64,000 nucleotides of DNA, from the NCBI GenBank assembly GCA_033002965.1, contig JAURVB010013276.1:1-64000 (forward strand). The letters are read 5' to 3'. Under the pieces are notes generated by a model that worked only from the letters and a program-made list of their open reading frames with translations, was not told the DNA's origin and made no database searches. The DNA is from Piper betle. Taxonomy: Eukaryota; Streptophyta; Magnoliopsida; Piperales; Piperaceae. The translations under genes and the position numbers were made by a program. Shown piece after piece: positions 13,801 through 24,789 of the stretch (position 1 is the stretch's first letter; each line of letters opens with the position of its first letter).

Positions 13801-16651
13801 TGTACTATGAGATTGATCTGAACTTCTTTGGCTCAACTTCTTTTTATTTATCTTTCAATATGAGAAAATAATTGTCAATATCTTTATAATGGCACCAGGA
13901 AACATAAAATGTGATGAAGCGGAATTAATGATACGACAAATTGAGGGTCTTTTCTTTGATGGAATCAAACCCCTGAGCAGGCCTCTTTTTCGATCTGAAT
14001 ATTTGACAAGGCGGATCGTTAAGCTCCAGAAAAATGTGAATTACTTATATCCGGTTAAGGTTCTAAATGAGTGTGATGAAAATTCTGCTCTACTACACTA
14101 CATACAGGTAGATATATTGAATCTACTGATATGATTAAGTTTAGCAGTTAAGATGTCAACTGTTGGGATGTTTAACTTCGAAGGTTCACCAAGATGATCT
14201 CAAGATGAATGTGAAAGTTCAATTATTTACTCTCATCGCATCACAGCCTGTTTTCCATCAGCTTCGCTCTGTTGAGCAACTTGGCTATATTACAAGTTTC
14301 ACCAACTGGTAACATATTTTTTCTTTAAAATTTTATTTATCTTTTACTTGATTCTTTGCAACAATTTCTAATAAGCGACAAGAACAGAGATGATAGATAG
14401 AAAAGAAAAAACAAAATAAAATTACGTTTGATGAAAGGCAGCAATATTTTCTCATTTGTCACGAAGCAAGATGAAGCATTGATTCATCATCATCATCATC
14501 ATCATCACCATCACCTTATCCCAGCTAACCTGGAGTAGGTGTGTGCGGATTTTTTTTGTAATTTTCAATTGCTTTAGTATTTAAATCAATGAAAAAAAAT
14601 CCATACAGAAACAAAGGTGCTAGAATTTTTGGGTATTAATGAAATCTAGTTTGCTTCTGGAAACTGCCAAAATTTATAGAAATGAAACACTAAATAGAAT
14701 AACTACCACTAATATTTGGAGAAGGATCCATGAGTCTTCAATGTGTACTGGAAAAATAGTTTGCCTTGTTAAATTCATAATCCTAGTATTTTAATATTCT
14801 GGACCACTGGAAACATGGATCTCATTTTTTGTGGCAATCTAGAACTTCAAAAGTTTCTTGATGTTTTTATGCACTGTTAGTTGTTCTCGCTTCTTTTTTA
14901 TGTGATTTCACACATAATGGTTGGCTACCATAATGCTGGTTTCAGTTCACAGTGCTATGTGCTTGAGCCAAGAATGTGCTTTTGTGCATTGGCAAGCATT
15001 GTGCTGTCTGCCACTTTATGAACTACTTTGCCCTTGGAAGTTGGCCGATGTACAAAAAATGGTTTGCAAGCACAAACTTCAACATACACTATTCTTGGTA
15101 TTCATTTGTTTTAGCTTAGTCTTGTTGGAGTCAGCATTTCATCTCATCTTGTTTAAAATGAATAATTATGGGAGGAGTTTAGACTGAAGTGAATACTTGA
15201 TACAAATGTGTTTTTTAGTCAAGTTGACTTACAATAAGTTATTGCATAGTCTTCTGCATATTGGTTGCCTGCTTTTCTTCAAAATGGATTGTTTGCTTTT
15301 TCTTCTTTTCTGCTGTGTATGCACTTGCTATGTACTTGAGAGCCAAGGGCAGTCTGCTTGCCGTTTATATTGTGCATGCTTATTCAGAACGCTAAGCCCT
15401 AATCTGTAATCTCTATCTTTAAGCTTTAAAACCTAAACCCTTTAAACCCTGAGCCTTGATTTATCAGCCCTATTCCCTAAGACATTATCTACAGTCCATA
15501 AACTTTAAACCTTAAACCCTTTGTCAAAAAATTTAAATATTTTTTGGCTGAATGACATGCTATATTCTGTTGCAGTAATTATTCAGGAATTAGAGGGCTG
15601 CAGTTCATTGTCCAGTCCACTGCAAAGGTAGCTGACTTCTGTGTTGATTTACTCGGTTATGAATCTCTATCTAATTGTCTGCATGATCATGCAGGATCCT
15701 AGGCACATTGACATCAGAGTCGAGGAGTTTCTTAAAACCTTTGAGTCTAAGATGAATGACATGACAAGTGATGAGTTTAAGGTAAGTGAACTTCTTAAAA
15801 TTATTAGAGGGCATTCTGCCTGTTTGGATTGCTGGGCATTCTTATTTTACTGCAGCTTTGATCTGCATATAGTTTAAAAAAGGCTGTGACAGGCAGCTAA
15901 ACCATCATATAGTTATAGAACTTTTTTGAGTATATGGGTCCATTCACCGGCTTTAAGGTGTTAGTTGTTTATCTGAAGTTGATTTCAAATAGTTCTAGGA
16001 AGTGGTAAATTGTTTGCTTGTGCTCCACTTGTTGTGATCATCTGCTGATTACTTTGGCACTATAATGTGTTAGAACAACAAAAATGCATTGATTGATGTG
16101 AAGCTTGAGAAAGACAAGAATCTGTGGGAAGAATCCGACTTCTACTGGCACGAAATTGAGGCTGAGACTCTCAAGTTTGACAGGAGAGAATGTGAGGTAC
16201 AGTGGCCCCCTATCATTTTTTCTTCATCAGACCCTAAATTAGTACCCAACTGCTTCCTTCGTGAAGTGATAACCTTTTCTCCTGGAAGTAACTGGCCAAT
16301 GAAGAAAATATTGCTACAACCCGCGTCTCGTTATCTTCCTTTAGACCGCTGTGTCTACGACTTTCTCACTGCCAACATATTGTTTTTCACATGTGGAATG
16401 CAAAACAGGTTGCGCTCTTGAGGGATCTGTCTCAGGAGGATTTCCAAGATTTCTTCAACACGTACATAAGAGTTGGCGCCCCTCGAAGTAAGTCTCTGAG
16501 CATACAAATCTATGGGGCTCGACATACTTCTGAATACGAGGCTGTTAAATTTGAAAGCCAATCGGAGCATGTTAGAATTGATGACATATATAGCTTTAAG
16601 AGATCTCGGCCTTTATACAGTTCTTTGAGCGGGCATCTGTTTGGCGTATAA
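4814..16651 (+). CDS. PXM16: Insulin-degrading-enzyme-like M16 zinc metalloprotease (one frameshift)
   Basis: Plant insulysin homologue, the family of the Arabidopsis peroxisomal M16 protease. 26 exons: 4814-4921, 5154-5229, 5373-5440, 5605-5696, 5777-5850, 5951-5994, 7154-7205, 7851-7973, 8067-8179, 8277-8438, 8679-8771, 8862-8947, 10517-10603, 11205-11308, 11596-11698, 11809-11904, 12020-12209, 12462-12523, 13023-13127, 13596-13797, 13899-14107, 14184-14308, 15576-15627, 15695-15781, 16074-16196, 16409-16651. Phases join without conflict except for one base missing in a T run at 8320-8324; with it restored the product is 959 residues, normal for the family. The inverted zinc site HFLEH is split between exons 2 and 3, and the downstream acidic residues (REIKAVDSEH) are present. 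An in-frame ATG at 4772 would add 14 residues. No SKL-type C-terminus: it ends HLFGV, so peroxisomal location is not supported here. Confidence 0.9.
7456..7479. repeat. (TA)n microsatellite in an IDE intron
   Basis: Uninterrupted TA dinucleotides, about eleven units, within the intron between exons 7 and 8. Confidence 0.9.
9290..9900 (+). mobile_element. LINE (non-LTR retrotransposon) relic: 3' end of ORF2 with zf-RVT domain
   Basis: Inside the 1.6-kb intron between IDE exons 12 and 13. Read on the plus strand with a few frame changes it gives the terminal domain of plant LINE ORF2: a KHTLIA stretch, then CSLC...DHFFEC..Y..QIW (positions about 9391-9500), the zf-RVT zinc finger found in degenerate LINE copies, then a YIWSEHEKRIFQG block near 9640-9680 typical of the same region. 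Stops and frameshifts show it is dead. The 5' part is missing, as expected for a truncated LINE; no clear poly(A) tail or target duplication was found. It shares the transcription direction of the host gene. Confidence 0.75.
14484..14510. repeat. (CAT)n microsatellite
   Basis: About eight ATC/CAT units within the intron after IDE exon 22. Confidence 0.85.
15385..15530. repeat. Degenerate telomere-like motifs in an IDE intron
   Basis: Several imperfect copies of the plant telomere word CCCTAAA or its variants (AACCCTTTAAACCCT, CCCTAAG, TTAAACCCTTT) are spread over about 140 bases. They are too irregular for a recent telomeric insertion. Confidence 0.4.
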
Positions 16652-17845
16652 TATTCATGGGCAGATATTCTTGTTATCCAGCATATATATGCATGTCGCA
16701 ATTGTTAGCTACATGATGGTGAAAAAAGTACTATATGTTTTCTTTCTTTTGTTTCAGAAACATGTGAGTGATTCTTCAAGCATTATTACCGAGTAAAAAT
16801 ATTAGAAATGCTCAACACGGGTGGTCGGAATCCATTGTGAATATATGATGGAAATATGCTCCCTTCATTATTGGGCATACAAAACTTTAACTCAATAATT
16901 AATGCAACACCCAGTTATAAGTTTGCAATTTTAAAAATTGCATTGCCATGTTTTCACGTGTAAATAAAAATGTTTAACTTTGTTCGAGCAGGATGAGGAT
17001 GTTCTTTTTATTGATGGACGAGCAAATAATTTGATTGTAGATTTTTTTTTGTAAATTTTGATTGAGCCCTACTAATTTTTTAAAGGGGGTTGGTGAAATT
17101 GTGAATCTAATTTACATTGTTAAAATAAATTGACATCAAAAAGTAGTATTTCACTTTAAGTCTATTGTGAATGAAATTATATTTGTTAATGAATTTAAGC
17201 TATAAATGAAATGTTAATCAGACTGTCAAAAGTGAAAAGTGTTTAATATAATAAATGAACTTGGTAGTGTTTTTTCTTTTAGAATGTTCATCGTTTAAAA
17301 AATGTGTGAATATAATTTATACTTAAAAAAATAATTTCATTGACTTGTTAATATAAATTTAAAGTTCAGATTTATGTGTGCGAATAAAATTGTTAGTTTT
17401 ACTAACCCCCCTTAAATTATAATCTCCGAAGATAAATACCATGCACAATGAATGCTAATTTTTTATTAAAACAATGCTTGAAGGGCGTATTAGGCGGTGA
17501 TAAGGACGATATGGAGGGGCTTACTACTCCGAAGATCGTTCAGCAAAGTAGAACAAGCAAGACATCTCTGTACAATGTTTAGCTGCTATATGAGCGATAA
17601 AACAAATATTCGTGGCAGGGAAGCAATTTTAAATTTTAAACCTTAAATATAAATTTGTTTTATTAAGTTCCATTTAATGATATTTACGTGTATGGAGGGG
17701 AATAAGTAGGAAGCGATGAGTAATAGTTAAAGATATTTTAAAATTAAATATTATTATAATTTTGTAATTAAAATAAAAGAATTAAAAGTGTTAGAATAAT
17801 TAAAAAAAGTATAAAAGAAGCTTAAAGAAAAGAAAGTGGATGGGT
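16652..17845. other. Intergenic, AT-rich
   Basis: 3' flank of the IDE-like gene; no coding potential, no recognisable repeat or terminal structure. Confidence 0.6.
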
Positions 17846-18020
17846 AATCAGTGTTGGCCATGTTCCTTCTCAGGGGCAAAAGTAACGGAGGTTGCGCGGC
17901 GTTGGTGGCGCGAATGTTTGCCGTTATGGGCCTGCCCCGTTTGATCGATCGAAGCTTGAATGGTTACGCGGCTACGACGAAGGAGCTGCTGGCATGTGTG
18001 AGGTGCCATTGGAATTCTCA
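17846..18020 (+). other. Exon-like GC-richer island, unrecognised
   Basis: A 170-base block of balanced composition in AT-rich surroundings. It has an open plus-strand frame that ends at a CTCAG|GTCCC donor-like site near 18020, with no stop before it. The peptide (around RMFAVMGLPRLIDRS) matches no family I know. It could be a stranded exon of a lost gene or transposon-carried DNA. Confidence 0.25.
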
Positions 18021-18419
18021 GGTCCCAATCTCTCATTTTCACTCAAATCAATTGCTTTGAAAATGAAATAAAATCAATCAAATACTTCGCGTTGGGGAAG
18101 CAGTTTTGAGTAAGTTGCTGATGGCACTGCGGGCGTAACCATTTGAGAGGACCGCATGCCTGGGCAGGTGCACATTGTTGTGATTGAATTCTTCCATCCT
18201 TCTTGCAAAACTGCTATGCATCTGTTATCTTCGAGTAAAAAAGAACCTATGCATAATAAATACATTTAATGAAGAGATCACACATTTTGAATGCAAGTCA
18301 CGTTAAATATGCCTGAGATTGACTTGTATTTGTTCATTTGTAGAGGAGAAACAGAAGCTAACGAAAGTTTGCCTTTTTATATGCGGTGGAAGGTTGCTGT
18401 CACCGGTTAATTTAATGGT

Positions 18420-19900
18420 AGAATTTTTTACCCAAATACCTGTGCGGCCTATTCCCCTCCAGCCTACCACCCAACCAGCCTACCACTGTTATCTACAGCG
18501 GCACGTCAAAAGTTGAACCTTGTGAACACACACACCACCACCCAACACCATGCCCAACTACCTAGCGCTGATAATGTTAGTTGTCCGTACCAATCAACAA
18601 ATCACAGCAACACTCAACTCACCAACGCCAACCACAAGCACTGATCACCCAGCCTTGCCACAAACCAAACCCGAAATCACAGGTACCCTAAACCTAATGT
18701 TCACACCACACAAAATCCGAACTCCACTAATTGGTTACAAAAACCCTAAGTTGTCTCTTTGCATGATCCAGGGTATTCTCCTTCACAAAGAATGCACACC
18801 GTCTTCTCTCAAATCGTTCTCTCCTTCTCTATATAAAGGCTGTCCCTTTATATCAAAAATGTCCTCATGTTTGTTACGCTTGGATATACACAATATCCCA
18901 AATAACTAACTCCTGGATATCTCCAGAATATCTCGGACAATCTTTGTTCGGTCAAGCATATACACACGCCAGCACCTTATCTCCAAAGATTGCACAAATA
19001 TTCCCATCAAGTTAATTGTCACTAATGCCTCCTCATTAGTTCATGGAAGATCATGATCTTCTCCAATATCTTATTCATGTCTATTGGCAATTTCTGGAAT
19101 AACCAACTCCTTAGATGCATGTCGGCTAATGGTCGAACCCTAGTTCGACCCTCAACCTACTCACAATTAACCTCAACCACCAATGCCCAGCCATGTGTGT
19201 GCACTGTGTTGCACCATGCTGCACCGCTGCGCTGCCCAACAACTTCAACGCTCCTATCAGAATGCCGCTACTTGGATTGACAGAGCCCACGCACCACGCG
19301 GTTGCTGCTATATGGACCGGTAGCGCCCATGCACCATGCACGCATGTTACCGCTATTTTGCTCGCTATCTGGCTCAGCACCATTGTATGCATGTGCCACA
19401 CCAAGCCTCGGCATTGCTTGGCACTTGGTACCGACCCAATTCTCGACACCATTAGTTGCTAGCTATCGGTATGATCGGCACTTCAACCTCACATTGCTGC
19501 TACCTTGCTCACACATGCTTACTCCTGCTCGGCACCTTGCATCGGTACGCTCGGGTACTGCTTGTAACCTTGCTACGCCAATGCTCGTTACTTGCTCGAT
19601 CACCGCTATTGGTCAAGCCACTACACTGAACTCATCTTGAGGTTTCCTTGGCACCATGTAGAGCTATGCTTGGCACTTGCCGTCCGAACCAAATACCGCT
19701 ACATGTTGTCTAGCACCAATTACCGGCACACCATGCACCCTAAGTCATTTCTTGCTTACAATTATAATAAAGGTCAGCATTTGGTAAATTATTTTACCAC
19801 CTGAATAATACCAATTACCTGCCTTGGACATAGGATGACTAGGGACAACAACTAAATCCTAGCACCCAAAGGCACCCCACTGTTACACTCGTAACCGTGG
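18420..19900. repeat. C/A-rich strand-asymmetric block, probably retroelement-derived
   Basis: About 1.5 kb with marked excess of C and A on the plus strand and multiple overlapping ORFs in all frames, which indicates base skew and not coding. A TATATAAAGG element sits near 18826. No reverse transcriptase, integrase or gag motif and no paired LTR ends were found, so the assignment to a retroelement is only an inference from composition. Confidence 0.3.
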
Positions 19901-20457
19901 ACGTAATAAAAATCTACTTGTAATGGTATGTATTATTGTTTTTTTATGTCTTGCACTCAATGCAATGTAATGGACACAAAACTACTTTTGAAAAGAAAAT
20001 GCAGGCAAAAATAACCAAGAATCCATGTGAATTGATCAAATCCAGTGTGGGTTATAAAGAACAGCCAATTCCAATTCTATCAACCATGCATGAAAGGCAA
20101 TCTTATTGCTGATGATCCCAATACACCGCTCTTTTATGCATATATATTTAAATTTAAATTTAAATAGAATATGAAATGAGAAGAGAGGACTTGTTGAAAT
20201 GGGTGAGTCGTCTTAATTGGAACTGTTGGGATCGAAAAAGGGGAGAGCAAATCACGCCAACCAGCGGCAACGTCTAGGAACGAAAGCATTGGAATTATTG
20301 GCGGCTTTCGAGGAATAGCGTGGGGGTGGTGCACATGACCTGCTTACCTTCCCTGCTCTGCCCCGCCCATTAAACCTGCTCTGCCATCGCATTGCATTCC
20401 ACGAGCTTATGCTTTGCTGTCATCCCATATCTTCTTCTTCTGAGAAATCTCTCTCTC

Positions 20458-20464
20458 TATAAAT
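20458..20464 (+). promoter_or_regulatory. TATA box of the DUF642 gene
   Basis: TATAAATA directly after a CT-rich tract, 92-98 bases upstream of the ATG at 20556. Confidence 0.65.
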
Positions 20465-20555
20465 ACACACACGCTTCAACTCCCCATAGCCCCATCATCG
20501 TTTCTTCATCATTTTCTGAATATTATTAAGCTATTATATTTTTAGATTCTGGAAA

Positions 20556-22554
20556 ATGGTGCGCTGGTCTATATTCTTCCTGTTTTTCCTCCTGTTTGTT
20601 GCCGGCAGTGCTGTAAAAGCTGAGCTTTACGATGGTACGTGCTGTGGATGTGCTTGTAGCTTGCTTTTGGTTCCGCTTGTTTCTCTGCTTACCTTCATCG
20701 GTCGCTTCTTTCATGATTGTTTGGTTGTTATGAGTTGGTTTTTGGATTTAGTTTACGGGCAATATGCATTCTGCTCATTCCATCTCACCTCTTGTTATAA
20801 TGCACCAAAAGTTTTCATTTTTTTCACTAGACTTATGTGTTTTGTTACGAAAAGTTGTATCCTTAGCTTATTCAACTTCATATCAGGTTACCTTAAAGAA
20901 AAAACTTAGAGATCGGGTTAACAGGGGTTTCATATAGCAAGCACTTCTAGTTTTATTTCCGGACCAACATATGCTCTGTATTTAGCTGACAGCTTACTTA
21001 GGTGACATTGTTTCTTGGGATGACTCTGATCTAGCTAGCTGTCTAGATGATCCGATCATAAAATGGGAGAACTTGTTTTCTTAGTTTTTTAGCATCTTTC
21101 CATGATCTAATGCTTCTGCAGCTCTGCTCCCGAATGGGGACTTTGAGATGTCCCCCAAGCCATCGGAGCTCAAGAAAACGCTGATCGTGGGAAAGTTCGC
21201 CCTTCCCAAGTGGGAGATCAATGGTGGTCCAGTCGAGTACATCTCCGGAGGCCCACAGCCCGGCGGCATGTTCTACCCAGTGCCTCATGGCGTCCATGCC
21301 GTGAGGCTGGGCAACGAGGCCTCAATAAGCCAGTCAGTACCAGTGAAGAAGGGCGTCCTGTACGCCCTCACCTTTAGCTCCTCCAGAACATGTGCCCAGG
21401 ACGAAGTGTTGAGGGTCGCCGTCCCTCCCCAGTCCGGTGATCTGCCATTGCAGACCCTCTACAGCAGCTATGGAGGGGATACCTACGCTTTTGGATTCTA
21501 TGCCACCTCCAACGTTGCCAGAGTGATTTTTTACAATTCTGGGGTCCAGGAAGATCCCGCCTGTGGCCCTCTGTTGGACGCTGTAGCCATTAAGGAACTC
21601 CACCCACCAATGCCAACCAAAGGTATTCGTATTATCATCTTTAATCCAAACAAATTTTGCACTTTTCCTTCTTTTACTTCAGAGCTTCTTACAGTGGGTT
21701 GCTTGGCTGCATTAATGTATCTTCCCGCGTAGTAGTAATAGCCAGTAATTATGTGTATATGACAAATTACTGATTTTCATATAATATCTGTCCTACGAGA
21801 ACCACCATCCAGAGAGTGTTTCATTAGTTTTGGTTTCAATTTTCTGCTGGAAGTAGGTGGGTTCTGTCATCCAATTGAGTTCCTCTTCAACAGAAGTGGG
21901 CAGGGAAGCGACCATTTTTATTTCATTTGTGACTAGTAAATTATATGAATTTGGCTTCTGGCGAGCCGTTGCACTGTATCAACCCAACATTAATAATGAT
22001 TTGCTATTGTTATATATTATACCTGGGCAGATAATTTGGTGAGGAACGGTGGATTTGAGGAGGGCCCCCATGTGTTCCCCAACCATACATCCGGCATTCT
22101 TCTCCCACCAAAGCAACAAGATCTGACGTCCCCACTTCCTGGGTGGATCATAGAGTCTCTGAAAGCAGTGAAGTACATTGATTCAAAGCATTTCAAAGTC
22201 CCATTTGACAAGGCAGCAGTTGAGCTGGTGGCCGGAAGGGAGAGTGCTATTGCGCAAGTGATCAGAACAATCCCGAGCAAGTCGTACAAACTCAGCTTCG
22301 TTGTCGGAGACGCCAAGAATGGCTGCCATGGGTCCATGCTTGTGGAAGCATTTGCTGCCAAAGAGACCCTTAAAGTCCCCTTCAAGTCCACCGGAAAGGG
22401 TGGCTACAAATCTGCAAGCTTCATATTCAAAGCCATCTCTGATAGGACGAGGATCACATTTTTCAGCAACTACTACCACACTAAGGCGAACGATGTTGGC
22501 ACCCTTTGCGGTCCAGTCTTGGATCAAGTTAGTGTTTCTCTTATCTCAAAGTGA
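20556..22554 (+). CDS. DUF642 secreted cell-wall protein
   Basis: Plant-specific DUF642 family (BIIDXI/TEEBE type), extracellular proteins with two galactose-binding-like modules that associate with the cell wall and with pectin methylesterase. Three exons, 20556-20634, 21122-21622 and 22031-22554, join in phase to give 367 residues, the usual length. Residues 1-22 form a signal peptide (WSIFFLFFLLFVAGSA core). Module 1 begins LLPNGDFE and module 2 begins NLVRNGGFEEGP, the duplicated hallmark; each ends with a conserved CGP block (DPACGPLLD and GTLCGPVLD), and the cysteines of both modules are kept. No lesions. It lies between IDE and PXC3 as DUF642 genes do in Arabidopsis; there is one copy here and, as I recall, two there. 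Confidence 0.93.
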
Positions 22555-23203
22555 TCAAGAACTAGCAGTCAACTGCTGTTATGATCGCCAATTATGAGAA
22601 CATTATGTTATGGTCAATTTATCCTAGCTTAGTTTTATGGTTTTGTAAGTTTGACTGTTTGGTTTGTGTTATGTTATAGTTACGTAGTTAAAAATTACCA
22701 TGGTTCATAGGCCATATCAGGGGCTACTTAAGATTTGAAAAACGGTAATTATGAGAAGATACTCTGATCATAATTTAGTAGATTCAACCTAGTTGATTAA
22801 GCTCAGTATCATATGCTAAGAAATAAATTAGATCATCAAACTGGTGGAGTTGCCCGAGGGTGTCAAGTGTGTTAAACGGGGACGAAAAAAGAAAGAAGAT
22901 CAAGATTATGGTCTACATGATAATAAATATCGGGAGAGGTTAAAATTGTATACAGAGTGGAATATCGGTTAACTCTAAAAACTTTATTAAGAATATGAGC
23001 TCAACAAAAGTGTTAGAAAACTTCATTAATACGTACAACGTCCTTCAAGTGGTAAGTACTGCTGGTCAGCAGTGGGGCGTAAGCCATCAGTCATGAATGT
23101 CCCCGAATGGAAGAACATTAAGCAAACCGTACTATAGTTGTCACTGGCAGCATCATCCTAAATTATGTACAAAGAACGAATAAGACATAATATGACATGG
23201 TTG

Positions 23204-23271
<68 letters not shown>

Positions 23272-24277
23272 AGGGCAATTGAAAAAGCACAATGTTTTTA
23301 ACAAGGTAAACTTTAAATCTTCACTTTGCCATATGAAGAGTAAGGACCCTCCAGTAATCGAAGGAATCAATATTATGCAAACAAGTTGTTCAAATCGTAA
23401 TATGTCAATATAAATTTAGTTTTACCCACGAACATATACATATTTACGTACTGAAGAATAGATCAAACTCGTGTATCAAGCTCATGCTGATGGGCTTGAA
23501 CAGTCGAGCCGCCCTTAAATACGAGGGCTACTTTTGCCCAACAAGGACAGCAGCGAGCACTATACTGAAAGGTCATTACTAGTGGCCCATTCATAGCTTC
23601 CGGTTCTAACCAATGCGTCAATTTTTTTTAGAAATAAAAGGAAGGCGCTTCTTGTAAAAAACATCCTCAATTAGATCCAGTACTTGAGATTATGTAAATC
23701 AATAAGAACGTCTACACATTATGTGGGTAAATTTTTTCATTATCTAGTTCGTAAATTGGATTGTATGATCTTACGAAAACCGAAAAGGAAACTAAAAGAT
23801 TATGCTCTCCCGTGGTGATCAGTATAACCAATTGGAAAAGCTAGCAAGAATTACACTAATTTACACTTTATTTATAACTAGAAGCACTGTCGCGTTCGAT
23901 TATGCAGGATGTTGCATCCTCATGTTGAGGCATTGCACAAATGCATGCCTCGCCATGTATAATCTTCCTAAATACTCATTCCTACGTCAAAAAATGTATG
24001 CGCTTATGTTGCCTGCTGTAATTATCAAAAAACACCTCTTGTAATTAGAAAAAAGTATGTTGTCATGATCAAAATGATACATATGATTACATGCGTGTTT
24101 GTATGGTGTTAACAAGACAATGGCTAGTGAGTAGAAATGGGACTAATCATCAAGGTTCTTTAATATGCTGTTAAGTCCCCCAGCATCATTTCCCTTCCCA
24201 CCTTCATCTCTATCTTTCTATTCTCTGTCCAATAACATATATAATGCCTTTTCCTTACTTCCGCTAATATATATACA
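22555..24277. other. Intergenic
   Basis: 3' flank of the DUF642 gene and anonymous AT-rich DNA. Apart from the TA tract at 23211 no gene or repeat structure is seen. Confidence 0.6.
23211..23267. repeat. (TA)n microsatellite
   Basis: About 28 uninterrupted TA units. Confidence 0.95.
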
Positions 24278-24304
24278 CTAGAAGTACACCCGCGCCTTGC
24301 GCGG
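24278..24304 (-). mobile_element. Helitron-like 3' terminus (minus strand)
   Basis: Read on the minus strand: a perfect 6-bp GC stem (CCGCGC/GCGCGG) with a 3-base loop, then 8 bases and CTAG, followed by T. A short GC hairpin 10-12 bases before a terminal CTRR, with insertion next to T, is the signature of a Helitron 3' end. The element would extend rightwards on the window; its 5' TC end was not located. AT-rich diverged direct repeats (about 173-bp period, 24301 and 24474) lie just inside. Confidence 0.6.
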
Positions 24305-24789
24305 AGTTGTATACGTTGTCGTTTATATATTAATTATATTTTCAAATAAGTATTATTTTCTTATTTTTCTAATTTTATAAGTTAATAATAATTAGTAACA
24401 TTCATCTTCTTTTATTTTATATATTGGCTACCAAATCTATAACTATTGTTCACTAATATTGCTTACCTTTTTCCGGAATTGTATATGTTTTTATTTTATA
24501 TGTTGATTATATTTATAAATAAATATTATCTTTTTCTTTTAATGTTTTTTTGTTAATTACTTATAATTAATTATCATCACCTTCTTTTTATGTTATACCC
24601 ACTAACAAATATGAATATAATCTATACTAAATTATGCTTAAAATTTAATTAAATGAGTGTATATTATATCATGTTTTTTTCATATAAATATTTTTTTAAT
24701 AAAACGTAATCCTTTTCAAATTATATTTTGATTATGAACATTCATACTTATTAATTAAGTTTTATACATTTATAAAATTTAGATCAATT

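Noticed and set aside
18550..19640. Several overlapping ORFs of 70-120 codons on both strands
   Set aside because: They arise in every frame from the C/A skew; none has a recognisable motif or splice context.
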